A model generated the notes under the pieces. It was given only the letters and a program-made list of their open reading frames with translations. It was not told where the DNA came from and ran no database searches. From Rhynchopus euleeides (lineage: Eukaryota; Euglenozoa; Diplonemea; Diplonemida; Diplonemidae), in contig OY723284.1 in the NCBI GenBank assembly GCA_963210315.1, positions 1,240,001 through 1,304,000 on the forward strand: a stretch of 64,000 bases of DNA, given 5' to 3'. Position 1 is the stretch's first letter. Every line of letters begins with the position of its first letter. The translations under genes were made by a program, and so were the position numbers. This document shows, piece by piece, positions 21,872 to 32,547 of this stretch.

Positions 21872-23074
21872 ATGGTGAAAACGCTAACACACGAGGCCGC
21901 AGGGGGGCACGAGTCAGCGCGGGGTGTGCTGTCCGCTGTGGGCAGCGGATACACAGATGTCGCGGGGGATGCGCTCGACCCCTATCTGAAGCGGGTCGAC
22001 CTGTCGCAAAACGCGCTTTCCGGGCTGGGCTTCCTCGGGGGCAGCGGTGTGCGGATCCTCAACGTCTCGCAGAACAAACTCCGCAGCCTGGAAGGGGTCG
22101 CCGCTGCGGCCGACCTGACAGTCCTCGATGTGTCTGACAACCCCCTGCAGAGCCTCGAAGGCGTCGAAGCTGCGACCGGCCTCTCCGCACTCATTGCCGC
22201 ACGCTGCTCTAACATCGGGACAGTCGCCTCGATGGAGGCTGTCGCCAAGCTCCCCAGCCTCCACACCCTCGTCCTGCGTGAGGTCCCCCTGACCCCTGCA
22301 GCCCTCCGCCCGGTGATGCGGATGAAGAACCTCCGGAAGCTCGTCCTCAGCTCCTGCGGGTTGGACTCCCTGCCGTGGGGGGGCAAACCGCACCAGATGT
22401 CGCAGCTGCTGGAGCTCCGGCTGCACGGCAACAAAATCCCCGCGCTCAACATCTACCTCGCGGGCTGCAAGGAGCTGAAAATCCTCGACCTGGGTGACAA
22501 CCTCCTCGATCTGGACTGCCTGAAGCAGATCGGGTCGCTGGGGCATCTCACGCATCTGACGCTGAAGGGCAACCCATTGCAGTCGGGCATCTCGGATGAG
22601 GCGTACCGTAAGGCTGCTGTGGAGACATGCAGGGGTAAGCTGAAGTACCTCGACAACCAGTTTGCCTCTGAGGAGCTGCGGGAGAAGAAGGAGAAGAAGA
22701 GGGGGCTGGCGGCAGCGAAGAGGGAGGAGTCGAGCAGCAGGAAGCAGGCACGGCTTGCCATCGAGGCGGATATGGAGGCGCAGAGGGAGAGGGATGCGAA
22801 GGGGCCTGTGCTTCGGGCAAACACTGTGCTGGTGGAGGGCTGCCGGCCGGCGTCTAAATCCGATATCGAGGCGGATCTCAGCAGAGCTGACGAGAATCTG
22901 TTTGAGATGAAGAAGATGCAGAATGGGTCCACCACAAACGAGTCTGCTTCCGGGCTTGCCAGGCGGGGGCGTGGTGGCGAGATGTCGTGGGAAGGGGGTG
23001 CGGAGTCCGCAGCGGAGCCAGCCTATTCGTCGACAAAGGCTGACTCTGCCCTCGCGTTCCTTTTGGGGCAGTAG
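21872..23074 (+). CDS. leucine-rich repeat protein, SDS22-like repeats
   Basis: 400 residues, no intron. I chose the ATG at 21872 because the frame upstream is low-complexity. Residues about 38-250 form LRRs of the LxxLxLSxNxL type (KRVDLSQNAL, RILNVSQNKL, TVLDVSDNPL, KLVLSSCGL, ELRLHGNKI, KILDLGDNLL, HLTLKGNPL), closed by an LRR-cap-like CRGKLKYLDNQF. This is the spacing of SDS22-type and ciliary/scaffold LRRs. Residues about 270-310 are highly charged Lys/Arg/Glu and probably helical; the C-terminus is low-complexity. There is no signal peptide or membrane segment, so it should be a cytosolic or axonemal scaffold. The partner is unknown. It lies 615 bp upstream of the P450-LOX gene on the same strand. 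Confidence 0.85.
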   Translation: MVKTLTHEAAGGHESARGVLSAVGSGYTDVAGDALDPYLKRVDLSQNALSGLGFLGGSGVRILNVSQNKLRSLEGVAAAADLTVLDVSDNPLQSLEGVEAATGLSALIAARCSNIGTVASMEAVAKLPSLHTLVLREVPLTPAALRPVMRMKNLRKLVLSSCGLDSLPWGGKPHQMSQLLELRLHGNKIPALNIYLAGCKELKILDLGDNLLDLDCLKQIGSLGHLTHLTLKGNPLQSGISDEAYRKAAVETCRGKLKYLDNQFASEELREKKEKKRGLAAAKREESSSRKQARLAIEADMEAQRERDAKGPVLRANTVLVEGCRPASKSDIEADLSRADENLFEMKKMQNGSTTNESASGLARRGRGGEMSWEGGAESAAEPAYSSTKADSALAFLLGQ

Positions 23075-23689
23075 AGAGAGGTGGGGTGGTGGTGCAGTAG
23101 ATAGTGGTGTTTTTTTGGAGCTGGTCGTGCTCAAATGGGTTGTTTGTGAAATGTCGCGCAGCTGCGTGTTCTCAAAGCTGGCCCTCAAAAAAGAAAATGG
23201 CACAGGGGGCTGTGTCCCATTCCCTAGCCCGTATCCTGGCGTTATAGCCTTGTGTCAGCCATCAGCAGTCTCTCAGTGGGTTTGGGGGTTTCCGATTCGA
23301 AATGCAAAAAAAAGCAAAATGTGGTGTGTTCTGTATGCTACATGTGTGATCTATGTGTGCTCCGGGAAGGTTGTCGGTCCCAAGGGTTGTTGTCACCCCC
23401 CCCTGCCTCCCTTGCCCTACCCTGTCCCTTCGCCCGATGCACCGGCATCAGCCATCAGAAATAGACGCAAAAGGCCAGACGCAGAGGCCTGAGGTATCAG
23501 TTGCATGAATTTCTTCAGTTAGAGAAATCATCCCCTTCCCCCCCGCTCCCCATGAATTTTTAATACCGTTCTTCTCTTTACCCCCCCTCCCCTTAGCATC
23601 CCGCTCCACCCCACTGCACTGCACTGCACTGTGCGTACCCCACACCCCTGCCACAGGTTTACAGGGAACACAGTTCAGCACAGGACACC
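23075..23689. other. intergenic spacer, likely promoter of the P450-LOX gene
   Basis: No gene. It contains a CACTG tandem near 23612-23632 and a pyrimidine-rich tract (23535-23600) upstream of the next start codon. I see no clear TATA box. Confidence 0.4.
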
Positions 23690-26600
23690 ATGAGGGCCAC
23701 ACCCGTCGTAGCACTGCTGTTGTCAGCCACAGCCGCCACCGCCGCAGCACCGCCAAACGGATTCAGCAATGACTTCAAGTGCGTGTTCGCGTGCCTGACG
23801 GCACAGCGGTCGGGGTACACGGAGTGCCTGCGTTGCGTGGAGACCCACCTGAGCGACGTGGTGCAGGTGCCGCCGTCGTACGCAAAGGACATGCTGGCGT
23901 TCAAGCTGACGGACCAGGACTACATCAGCGGGTGGTGCGGGAAGCATGCGCTGCACCCGAAGGAGGGGGTGGACATCAAGTTGCACCCGACCGGGTGGCG
24001 CGAGGTGGTGGACGCGTCCGGGAACGTGACCGGGTACACCGGGTGCGAGCGGACGACAGACTTCCCGGGGCTGGGGACGGTGTCGCACCAGTCGCACGCG
24101 TACGTGCGGGAGCAGCTGGCAGCGGTGCCGCGTCGGCAGGAGGCGGGGGAGATCTGGCGCGGGAACGAGCTGGGCTTCATCGTGATGAACTCGCTGGTGT
24201 GGGAGGGGAAGGTGAACCCACGGGCGCTGCTCCTCGGGTCGACGCCGCAGCAGCACAAGGTTGTGCGCCCGGTGCTGGAGCGGGTGTTTGGGGCGTGCGG
24301 GTCTGCATGCGCGGCGGGGCTGCGGGAGAGCGCGGCCGACTTCATCGGGGCGCGTGACGTGCTGGCTATCCAGGCAGACGTGCAGGCGTGGGTGTTCGGG
24401 GAGCTGTTCAAGCGCGCCTTCCCCGGGGAGGCCAACCCGATCCCGGCGGCGGAGTTTGTGGCGACGCAGGGGTCCTTCCTGACGGCGATGCCGCTGCTGC
24501 AGCTGGTGCCGGACTTCGTGGGGAAGCTGATGGCGAAGGACATGCTGGCAAAGATCGACGAGTACTTCCAGATCCTGCGCCCGCTGACGGAGAAGCACTA
24601 CGGGGCGGAGCTGGCGGGGCAGGACTGCGGGGCGACGGAGGGCGGGTGCGTGAGCCAGATGACGATGACCTTCATCGACACGCTGCTGTCGGCAGGGGGA
24701 CTGTCCGTGCCCGGGGGCATCTCGACGGCGCTGTGGGTGGTGTACGGGGACACGGGGCCGCACGGTGACACATTCCCTGCGGACTTCGTGTACGACCGGG
24801 ACAACGTGGTGCCGTTCTACTACGAGTCGCTGCGGTTCTTCTCCCCGGTGGTCGGGTTCCCGTGGTGGGAGCCGGCGCCGGAGCGGGCGACGAACGACTT
24901 CGGGAGCCAGTTCAAGGGGGGGCGGCGCACGGTGCTGAACCTGGCTCTGGCGGGGCGGGACCCGAACGTGTGGGGTGCGGACGCGCACAAGTTCCGGGTG
25001 CGGACGCTGGGGGAGTACCACGCGAAGTTTATCGGGTTCGCGGAGCCTGCGGTGGACGTGTCGGTGGCGGGCGGGGCCATGAACCGGGCATGCCCAGCGA
25101 AGGAGCTGGGGCTGCAGATGGGGAAGGCGTTCCTGCAGGCGTTCGACCAGAGCGAGTGGAGGGTGCTCGGGGAGGTGAGCAAGATGAAGCTGGCGGCACC
25201 GTTCATCGACTCCTTCACTCTGGGGCGGGTGGGGAGCAACGCGACGGCGGCACCGGCGTCGGGGCCGCAGGAGATCCCGTTCCAGGACTTCTTCGTGGAG
25301 CTGCTGTCGGCGCTGGACGACCCGGACGTGCTGTCGAGCGTGGAGGACGTGGTGCGGTTCGACCTGTACACGCGCGGGCTGGTGAAGAGTCACGCGGACT
25401 ACCTGCCGCAGTTCCCGAAGCTGGGTGCGGGTGACGTGGCCCCGGCGAACATGACTGGGTTTGTGCCGTCCGCACCGTGTGGGCTCGCGGAGGACCGGAT
25501 TGTGCCAATGGTGGACGAGACGTGGCCCGCGTCGTCGAACAAGACGGCGGAGGAGTCGGACATGTATGCGCGCGTGCTGCCGTTCCCGCACCATGCGGCG
25601 ATGTGCGGTGAGTGGAACGAGGGGGAGGACCAGGCGGCGGTGCTGTCGGAGATGATGCGCGGGGGGGTCAGCCAGGAGCGGGTGCTGGTGCCGTGGGGCG
25701 AGGAGCGGTACACGGATGCGGGGTTCTCCGCCCTCGTGTTCCAGGGGGTCGGGCAGCACCGGGTGGAGAAGGTGCGGGCGGGGGATGCGCACGCGGCGGG
25801 GGCGACGTACGCGGTGTACCTGGGGTTCGCGGAGGCGCTGGAGGTGAAGCCCGGGTTTGCGCGCTACGGGGCAGACGCCTACTTCAACGCGGAGGGGCAG
25901 GTGACGCACATCCGGCGCACGGGGCGCACGCACTACCCGTCGCAGCCCGGGTGGGAGAAGTACACCAGCACGCAGATGTCGTGGGGCGAGTGCCGCGAGG
26001 TGGGCGGGTGGTTCACGTGCTGGTGGAACCCGTCTGCCGCATCGCTGCTGGGGAAGACGTGCCTGTGCAAGGTGCCGGCGCGCGTCGGGTTCCGGTCAGC
26101 GAAGATGGCGTTCCTGGGGACGCTGAGCGCGGTGATGAGCACGGTGGACCACCTGTACGCGCTGCACCTGACTGTGGGGAACTCGATTGTGACAGCGAAC
26201 GTGCAGGAACTGGCGCCGGAACACCCGCTGCGCGTGCTGATGCACCCGTTCACCTTCCGCACGACGACGATCAACTGGCAGGCGGCGTTTGCGCTGGTGG
26301 ATGAGTTCGGGCTGCTGCACCGTTCCACGGCGCTGACGGCAGACGGGATGCGCGAGCTGTTCCTGTACGCGCAGACGGAGGCGGCGGGGGTGACGTGGGC
26401 GCCGGTCCCGGAGCGCCATGCGGCGCAGGGGATCACGGCCGAGGACAAGGTGCAGCTGCCGCTGCACGAGGACGGGGCGGACTTCTACGCCGTGGTGAAG
26501 AAGTACATCCGCAGCTACCTGTCGGCACACTACGATTACGCATCCAACGCATGCGGGGCGGACGAGGGGATCCGCAGGTGGCACGCGCGCGTCAACGCGG

Positions 26601-27010
26601 TGTCCCCGAACCACGACCTGCCGAAGGAGGTGACGTGCGAGCACATGGAGGATCTGCTGGCGACATTTGTGTACTACGTGACGGCGGGGCACACGCACAC
26701 CGGGGCGATCGGGGCGGAGCTCGTGGACCCGTGCCACTCGCCGTGGGCGTGGCGCGAGGGGGAGCTGTGTGCCACCCCACGCACGGCCTTCACCCAGATG
26801 CTGGTGCTGGCGGTGACGAGCCTGGAGCAGCCGAAGCTGGTGGACGACTACACCCACCTGTTCCCGGAGGAGGCAGACAAGCAGCTGTGGCGCGACTTCC
26901 AGACCGACCTGATTGCCTTCGGGAAGCGTGTGGACGAGCGCAACACCAACAGGGCCAGGCCCTTCCGCAGCTTTGATGTGCGTGTGATGGAGGTGTCTAT
27001 CGGGATCTGA
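23690..27010 (+). CDS. CYP74-like cytochrome P450 / lipoxygenase fusion
   Basis: 1106 residues, one exon, with a signal peptide (about residues 1-20, Leu/Ala-rich). The N-terminal half resembles CYP74 (allene oxide synthase-type) P450s: YESLR with E379 and R382 of the ExxR motif, GRDPNVW after it, and NRACPAKELG with heme-ligand Cys468. The C-terminal half (about 550-1106) resembles the lipoxygenase catalytic domain: LVFQGVG, iron ligands His821 and His826 (H-x4-H), EHPLRVLMHPFTF, HEDGADFY, TAGHTHTG with His1003, and a C-terminal Ile (SIGI). No PLAT domain is seen. In known pathways LOX oxygenates a polyunsaturated fatty acid and a CYP74 converts the hydroperoxide to an allene oxide, epoxyalcohol or aldehyde; here both steps may be joined. 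The LOX position usually Asn/His, four after the third His, is Ile1007. Confidence 0.8.
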   Translation: MRATPVVALLLSATAATAAAPPNGFSNDFKCVFACLTAQRSGYTECLRCVETHLSDVVQVPPSYAKDMLAFKLTDQDYISGWCGKHALHPKEGVDIKLHPTGWREVVDASGNVTGYTGCERTTDFPGLGTVSHQSHAYVREQLAAVPRRQEAGEIWRGNELGFIVMNSLVWEGKVNPRALLLGSTPQQHKVVRPVLERVFGACGSACAAGLRESAADFIGARDVLAIQADVQAWVFGELFKRAFPGEANPIPAAEFVATQGSFLTAMPLLQLVPDFVGKLMAKDMLAKIDEYFQILRPLTEKHYGAELAGQDCGATEGGCVSQMTMTFIDTLLSAGGLSVPGGISTALWVVYGDTGPHGDTFPADFVYDRDNVVPFYYESLRFFSPVVGFPWWEPAPERATNDFGSQFKGGRRTVLNLALAGRDPNVWGADAHKFRVRTLGEYHAKFIGFAEPAVDVSVAGGAMNRACPAKELGLQMGKAFLQAFDQSEWRVLGEVSKMKLAAPFIDSFTLGRVGSNATAAPASGPQEIPFQDFFVELLSALDDPDVLSSVEDVVRFDLYTRGLVKSHADYLPQFPKLGAGDVAPANMTGFVPSAPCGLAEDRIVPMVDETWPASSNKTAEESDMYARVLPFPHHAAMCGEWNEGEDQAAVLSEMMRGGVSQERVLVPWGEERYTDAGFSALVFQGVGQHRVEKVRAGDAHAAGATYAVYLGFAEALEVKPGFARYGADAYFNAEGQVTHIRRTGRTHYPSQPGWEKYTSTQMSWGECREVGGWFTCWWNPSAASLLGKTCLCKVPARVGFRSAKMAFLGTLSAVMSTVDHLYALHLTVGNSIVTANVQELAPEHPLRVLMHPFTFRTTTINWQAAFALVDEFGLLHRSTALTADGMRELFLYAQTEAAGVTWAPVPERHAAQGITAEDKVQLPLHEDGADFYAVVKKYIRSYLSAHYDYASNACGADEGIRRWHARVNAVSPNHDLPKEVTCEHMEDLLATFVYYVTAGHTHTGAIGAELVDPCHSPWAWREGELCATPRTAFTQMLVLAVTSLEQPKLVDDYTHLFPEEADKQLWRDFQTDLIAFGKRVDERNTNRARPFRSFDVRVMEVSIGI

Positions 27011-28716
27011 TCTGATTCTGGCCCGTGGGCAAATTTTCTTTAGTCTCATTTATTTTTGATTTTGATTTTGATTTTGATGCGGTCTTCGCACTACTACAAC
27101 TCGGCAAGCTTTGGCAATCATCAGCGTTCTTCTCATATAAATATCGGTGAGAACGCACCCCAAAAAAACAACAAAAATTGCCTACTATTTCTGCACCGCT
27201 TGCCGAATGTCCCCGTCATCATCATCATTATTTTCTCTCGCCATCATTTTTGTCAAACTGAATCTCACACCGTACCTTTGCCACCTCCCTCCCCCTTTTT
27301 TTGCGTTTTTTGCTTTTTTTTGCTGTTCTGGCCGGATCTTTCCCCGGCCCATTTCGGTTGAAAAGGCGTTGTACGTCTGTTTTGGCTGTCTGCTCTTTCC
27401 CTTTGATTCTCTCCGGCGCACTTGTGTCTGCGTACCGATCAACACAGACAGGGTCGGGGAGGACAAGGACGAAGCTACCAGCCATACAAGCGACTCTACG
27501 CATTTTTTCCTCCTCGAATTCAGAATTGGGATTTTTTGCAGTTTCAAAGCAAATCCAGTGATGTTTAAGCCCATCCCGCCTAATGAGGACATGTTTGTGT
27601 GTGTGTGGACGGGCGGCCCGCCAGGCACCAACTGATGGTTCAGTGATGCCAGATGGGCTGCACAAAATGCCAAACTGACACACACGCATCTAGCTGTTTG
27701 TATCTAGACCTAGGCCCAGAGCAGATTGGCACTCATGAGGGTTGGGGCTGGAGAAGTTTTTATCAGGAAGGAAAAGGTTAATGCGGGCGGCACATCACCT
27801 GTGCTGTGCTGCCACCGTATCGCCCATCTATGCCCCATACGAACAAGCGCACGCAGAGCCGGCAACACGGCGTCCTGGGGATGCCGGTGTTGCTCTTCCA
27901 ACTATCGCGTGCCAGGGGGTCTCTTTCCCACACCCGCCTCTCTCTTCCCCTCTCCCCAGGCGTGCAACGGGGGGCACACCGCCGCACATGGAATTGTGAT
28001 CCCGTTCGGAAGAGCGAATTAGTGTGTGGTGGTGTGGCACTCTTCATGCTGTCCCCACCCCGATGTGTGTTTTGTTGAGGGGGGCGGGGGGGGACGGGGC
28101 CTTGCTCTGAGCGAGCCTGTGGGTTCCTGTGTCCCATTGTGACAGAGTCTGTGGCACAGAGCAAAGGGCCTCCCCCCACCCCCCCCCCCCCCCTCGTCAT
28201 TCAAATTCCACCCCATCCCCTGGTTCTCGTTCCTGAGATTTTTTTGCATTCCACGCCACCACCGTGGCCGTACCCTGTTGTTTTTCGTACTAGGTGTGTA
28301 GTGTGCGTCTTTTGTGCACCCAGGGACGAGGCAGCCCCAATGATTCCGCACCCGCCTCAGGGCGCGGCCGTGTGCTGTACGGTGGCCGGTGGCATCACAG
28401 CACACAGTACTGCTGTGTTTGCTGCTGGGCCTCCCTGCACAGCTCGCGCCTCGGTCGAGGTTTCATTCTTGTGGGCACCAGTAGGGCGCTGCCCCCCTCC
28501 CTGAACTGTTTGTCAAGAATTCAAAAAGAATTCACACCCACCCACCCCCCCCACCCACCCCTCTGCAACAACAGCTTTCATGTGATCCCCGGCACAGGAA
28601 GTGGGGTGGTCGTTGCATGGGATTGCCAAATGCAATCTCTGTATCCCAGTCTTGCTTTTGTTTACCACAGCAGGACTCCTGCCTGTCAGTGTCAAAAAGA
28701 AACTACTTTATCACTG
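27011..28716. other. intergenic spacer
   Basis: No gene is supported. A TTTTGA-type tandem (about 27053-27077) directly follows the P450-LOX stop and may lie in its 3' UTR. C runs occur near 28168-28195. A GTTTACCACAGCAGGACTCCTGCC...TGTCAAA block (28659-28697) resembles blocks near 10.97, 35.8 and 57.18 kb. Confidence 0.4.
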
Positions 28717-28930
28717 GTTACGTGCGATGGTGACGTCGCGACGTAACGAAGACGAATTCGTATGATCGGAGCTTTGGTTTGGGGATTGCCACATTCACTC
28801 CACTTCATCACATGGCCTTCGCGGCCTTGAAACACACAGGTGTGTGCTGAACGACGTCACGTTACTCGGGGCTGTTCTTTACAGCTGCTGAGCAGGTGAT
28901 TCCGGCGTACAGCGCCAGGAGTACGATTTT
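28717..28930 (+). repeat. structured repeat family, copy 2
   Basis: Starts with hairpin GTTACG-T-GCGA, loop TGGTGACG, TCGC-GA-CGTAAC, in the same place as the hairpin at 6852 but with different paired bases. Block order then follows copy 1 to the shared end GGAGTACGATTTT. The GGCCTTCGCGGCC stem in the middle is more regular here. No ORF. Possible structured RNA or SINE. Confidence 0.5.
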
Positions 28931-29865
28931 GCACAATAATTATGATGTTCACCCGCCAGGCAACATCACCCTCCCTTCGGTCTTATATTTTATATCACAC
29001 CATCACGGCCGCTGCCCCCGACGCAACGTACCGATGTATACTGCATCGCGCGTTGCGAGGGTGCCACCTCTTCGTCACACACCTCCATCCGGACGCATCC
29101 GGTGTGTGTGGCCAGCACAGGGCAGGCAGAGGCCTTCTTCGCATGTGTTCCTCAGCTTTCCGTTATCAGTGTGTATGTGCGGAGCGTGGGCTTGTTGACT
29201 TTTGCCTGAGCGTGTCTCGGGCAGGCTGACGATCCCACGCACAGATGGCACAGACACACAGGTAACAGAACAACAGGGTGTGTGTCATACCCCTGTTGTG
29301 TTGAGGGCACTTGTTTTTCTGCACTTCTGAGCGCAGTTTCGCATCCCCCCCAATTTGTAATAAGAATGGGGCAAGTATCAAAAGCCATGTCCAGATGGCC
29401 ACCTAACCACAACGCATATCCCTCATCGGAAAACAGAACGAAGGCAAAACAGAAAGAAGGCTGCAGACCCTCGAGTCAATACAAACGGAAACAAGGCTGC
29501 GCTGCTTTGTGCCCCATCCCCCCGAGCCGTTGCGACGAAAACAAATATGGGGCTTCTTTGTTGTTTGTGCGCCACCCCCTTTTTTTTTGCACAAACTGCT
29601 TGCGGAGGGGGGGAGGGGTGTCCCTACCCCTTCCCCTGCATGTCACGCCACCCACACAGCCCACCACCACCACCCCCTCCTCCAGGCCATTGGATGCGAT
29701 GGGGGTTGCGGAAGGGTAAAACCGTGTCTCTGGCACATACACACACACACATATAGACTTACCAATTCTCTCTCCTCCCCACCCCACCCCACCACATCTC
29801 AAAGCGTTGGCTGGCCACCCCTGAAGGGTGTCGGTTGAAGGGGGCAGTTCACAGTTCTCTGTGTG
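28931..29865. other. intergenic spacer
   Basis: No gene is supported; C-rich low-complexity sequence with CA/AC runs near 29737-29752. Confidence 0.45.
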
Positions 29866-30387
29866 ATGTTATACCGCTTCGCCGTGCATATCGATATTGC
29901 CCGCTGCGGGTCGATGTCAATGGAGGTGTCCTTCGACCCCCGCCCTACCATCGCGGAGATCGAGGCGCGTGTGTGGGAGGCAGTCGAACGCGACCCCAGC
30001 GCGTGCCGAATCATAGAAGGCATGGGCGAGGCGGGTGGGATTGTCGGCATGCACGTCAAGGCCCCACGCTCTGCCGTCTGGGTCCCTCTGCGTGTCGGCA
30101 GCCAGCTGCAGGACGGGTCTGAGGTGAGGTGTGAGGTGGGCGAGGTGCCGCACCACCGCCTGTCAGGCGAGGCAGACTCGCTCCGGGTGGCAGCGGTCAA
30201 CGCGTCGACTGCCTGGCGCATGCTGCAGTCAGACCACCTCCACGAAGACCCTGCACCACGGCAGACCCCAGGGCCCCTGCTGCGGTACGTCCCCGAGTCG
30301 TTTGAAATGGACATGCGCCAGCACCGCCATGCCCTCGAGCAGCAGAGGCTGCAACGGAGGCAGTCTCTGCTCGGGCGACGGCAGTGA
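29866..30387 (+). CDS. small conserved-looking hypothetical protein
   Basis: 173 residues from the ATG at 29866; a GTG sits just before it. The frame has the GC-rich third positions of neighbouring genes, which makes it a real coding candidate. Residues 1-85 look like a compact beta-rich domain (FAVHIDIARCG, MEVSFDPRPTIAEIEARVWEAV, GMHVKAPRSAVWVPL, LQDGSEVRCEV), perhaps a ubiquitin-like fold. The last 30 residues are Gln/Arg-rich and probably helical (HALEQQRLQRRQ). No signal peptide or membrane segment. I do not recognise the family and assign no function. Confidence 0.55.
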   Translation: MLYRFAVHIDIARCGSMSMEVSFDPRPTIAEIEARVWEAVERDPSACRIIEGMGEAGGIVGMHVKAPRSAVWVPLRVGSQLQDGSEVRCEVGEVPHHRLSGEADSLRVAAVNASTAWRMLQSDHLHEDPAPRQTPGPLLRYVPESFEMDMRQHRHALEQQRLQRRQSLLGRRQ

Positions 30388-30904
30388 AGTGGGGGGGAGG
30401 TGGTGCTGTGCTGTGCAAAACTGAAGGCTTTGTGGCACTCCACGATCCAGCGGGGGGAGGGGGGGCGGGCACAGATGGTTCCTTTTTGAACCTTTCAGTT
30501 GATGTACCCCGTTTTTCTTACCCGGTCTGTTCCGTTCCCATGTGTGTCTGTGTGTGTGGACAAAGCTTCTCCGAAACAAAACTATAATCTGCCATATTTC
30601 TGCCCTGTTTGCCATTGCACATCAGGAGTGGCGGTTTTGTCGATCCCCAAAGCAAAAGGTATTCCAGCAACCCGCGCTTTTCCACACAGCTGTATTAGAT
30701 AGAACAGCAGAGTTGGGAGAGGTGCGTCGGCGTATTCCAGAAAGAGAGCTGCATCGGCAGGCACCGCCCACCCTCAGGTTCAGTGGCTTGGTTTGGATCG
30801 TGCATTGCATTGGTTTGAGGGAGGCTGCGCCAAGCATGATGCAGGGCAATCACGATCTTCCCCTTGACAGGCTTTGCCCACAACAACACAAGACTTTTAA
30901 GAAC
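30388..30904. other. intergenic spacer
   Basis: 517 bp. The downstream frame stays open here from 30542 but the translation is unremarkable and precedes a clear signal peptide, so I treat it as 5' flank. Confidence 0.45.
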
Positions 30905-31822
30905 ATGGGGCGCATGGCGGCGTTCGCTGTGATGGTCGGTGCTGTGGCCCTGCAGGGTGTATCGGCGCAGCACTGCTCGCCTGTGTGCGAGGCGTGCTGC
31001 CCCCGTGGAGACGGGGGTGAATGGCTGCGGCCGGATGCGAACGGGGACTGCGTGGGGCGCAGCGGAGTGGCGCAGTGCAGGCTTGGGCGCGGGAAGTGCA
31101 CCAGCGGGAAGGCGATGGCGGTGTGCCAGCGGGTGCACCACGCGTCTGTGACGCTGTACAAGCCTGGGATGGACTCGGACCCGCCGGCAAACGTGTGGGT
31201 GCAGGAGGGGATGCCGGGGTGGAGTGGGACCAAGGTGGCGGGGGGCGCGCTGCAGAACTTCCCGGCGTTCTTCCTGAACGGGTGGGTGGCGCACGTCGGG
31301 GACCGCATCGTGCCGAAGGGGACGGACGTGGACTTCTATTGTCCGGAGGAGGCACACGGGCGCTGCGACGCGGTGGTGCTGATGTACGAGTGCAGCCCGT
31401 GCAAGACTCAGACCGGTGGGCTGCCTGCGCTGCTTGCGGCGACGGGTTTCGAGCGGTCGCGCTGCGGGCCGACCTTCACGACGGGGATGCGTGGCGGGCA
31501 CCAGCACCGCCTCACTGTGTGGCGGAAGCGTGTGGAGGCGGGGCACCGTGTCCGGTTCCAGACAGAGGGTGACGTGGAGTGGGCCGCCTTCGCCATCAGC
31601 CACGGCAGCAGCACCGACTGCGCAAACGACTTCGAGACGCGTGAGGGGTGCGAGGCCCCGTCGCACGGCGGCATCTGCGCGTGGAAGGCCGGGATTTGCG
31701 AGCTCAACAGGTGCGTCACCTTCGGGCCTGGGCGTGGGTGCGACCCTGCGACGTGCGTGGGGAACGAGCTGCCGATGGTGGTTGACCTCGACTCTGTGGA
31801 GATGCGCCCGGACGGGAAGTAA
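30905..31822 (+). CDS. secreted Cys-rich hypothetical protein
   Basis: 305 residues. I chose the ATG at 30905 because it opens a classic signal peptide (GRMAAFAVMVGAVALQG, cleavage expected near VSA-QH). The mature protein is Cys-rich: CSPVCEACC at the start, then CVGRSG, CRLGRGKC, CPEEAHGRC, YECSPC, CGPTF, and a C-terminal cluster (DCANDFETREGC, GICAWKAGIC, CDPATC). The middle part has beta-sandwich-like stretches (AGHRVRFQTEG, VEWAAFAI). It is probably exported or a lumenal/cell-surface protein with many disulfides. I do not recognise the family. No transmembrane helix follows the signal. Confidence 0.65.
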   Translation: MGRMAAFAVMVGAVALQGVSAQHCSPVCEACCPRGDGGEWLRPDANGDCVGRSGVAQCRLGRGKCTSGKAMAVCQRVHHASVTLYKPGMDSDPPANVWVQEGMPGWSGTKVAGGALQNFPAFFLNGWVAHVGDRIVPKGTDVDFYCPEEAHGRCDAVVLMYECSPCKTQTGGLPALLAATGFERSRCGPTFTTGMRGGHQHRLTVWRKRVEAGHRVRFQTEGDVEWAAFAISHGSSTDCANDFETREGCEAPSHGGICAWKAGICELNRCVTFGPGRGCDPATCVGNELPMVVDLDSVEMRPDGK

Positions 31823-32547
31823 ATGTCGCCCCCGCCTGCCCGCCTCTGCTGCAGACAGCAGCGGTACCGCCTTGGAACCTTGGACCTTGAATACGTGAAC
31901 CTGAACATCGAACCTGCACCTGCACTATTACGACGCATGCCCCGAAGGCGTGCAACACCGATCCGATGCAAACCTTGCTTTGCCATGTTGCCCTTATGTC
32001 ACCGCAGACCCTTTCCTGAGAGCAGGACGGGGTGCTGTCGTGTTGATTTTCATTTACCAAGTCTTCATCACTCCCAACACACATGGCCCTGAGGTGCAGC
32101 TGCATCGTAAAGGCTACCTCTCCCCTGTTATCGCACGGAGCTGCGACGGCAACCACGGCCGCAAAGAGGCACGTCTGCCTCGGGGCTGTGCAGCCGCCGC
32201 AGCCGCGATTGTGGCTTGTGACACGCGACCCACACTGTGTGGACCCGCCCTTTCCTGCTTTCTCTTTGCCTTCCCTGTGTTGCACCGCCTGTGTCTGGAG
32301 CCCACCGCTCCACTCCCAAGCCTTTCAACCAGGACCTGCTACGACGGGACCGTCGAGCATATCCGACAACCTGACGCCGCCCCGCCCCACCCCACCATTT
32401 GCCCGGAACACACCACAGGCAGGCCCTTCCCAGCCTTGGGGTCTGATCGCACTTCGTGCGATGAGACAATTGAGTTGACTGATATACCACACGCAAAGCC
32501 GCAACCACACCACCCGCCACCCTCACACTGCAGAGCACTGGTAAACA
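31823..32547. other. intergenic spacer
   Basis: No gene is supported. Frames spanning it are low-complexity and lack domains. Confidence 0.4.

Noticed and set aside
23723-25933. 736-codon open frame on the minus strand
   Set aside because: It mirrors the GC-rich codons of the P450-LOX gene, translates to an Arg/His/Pro-rich string and has no domain.
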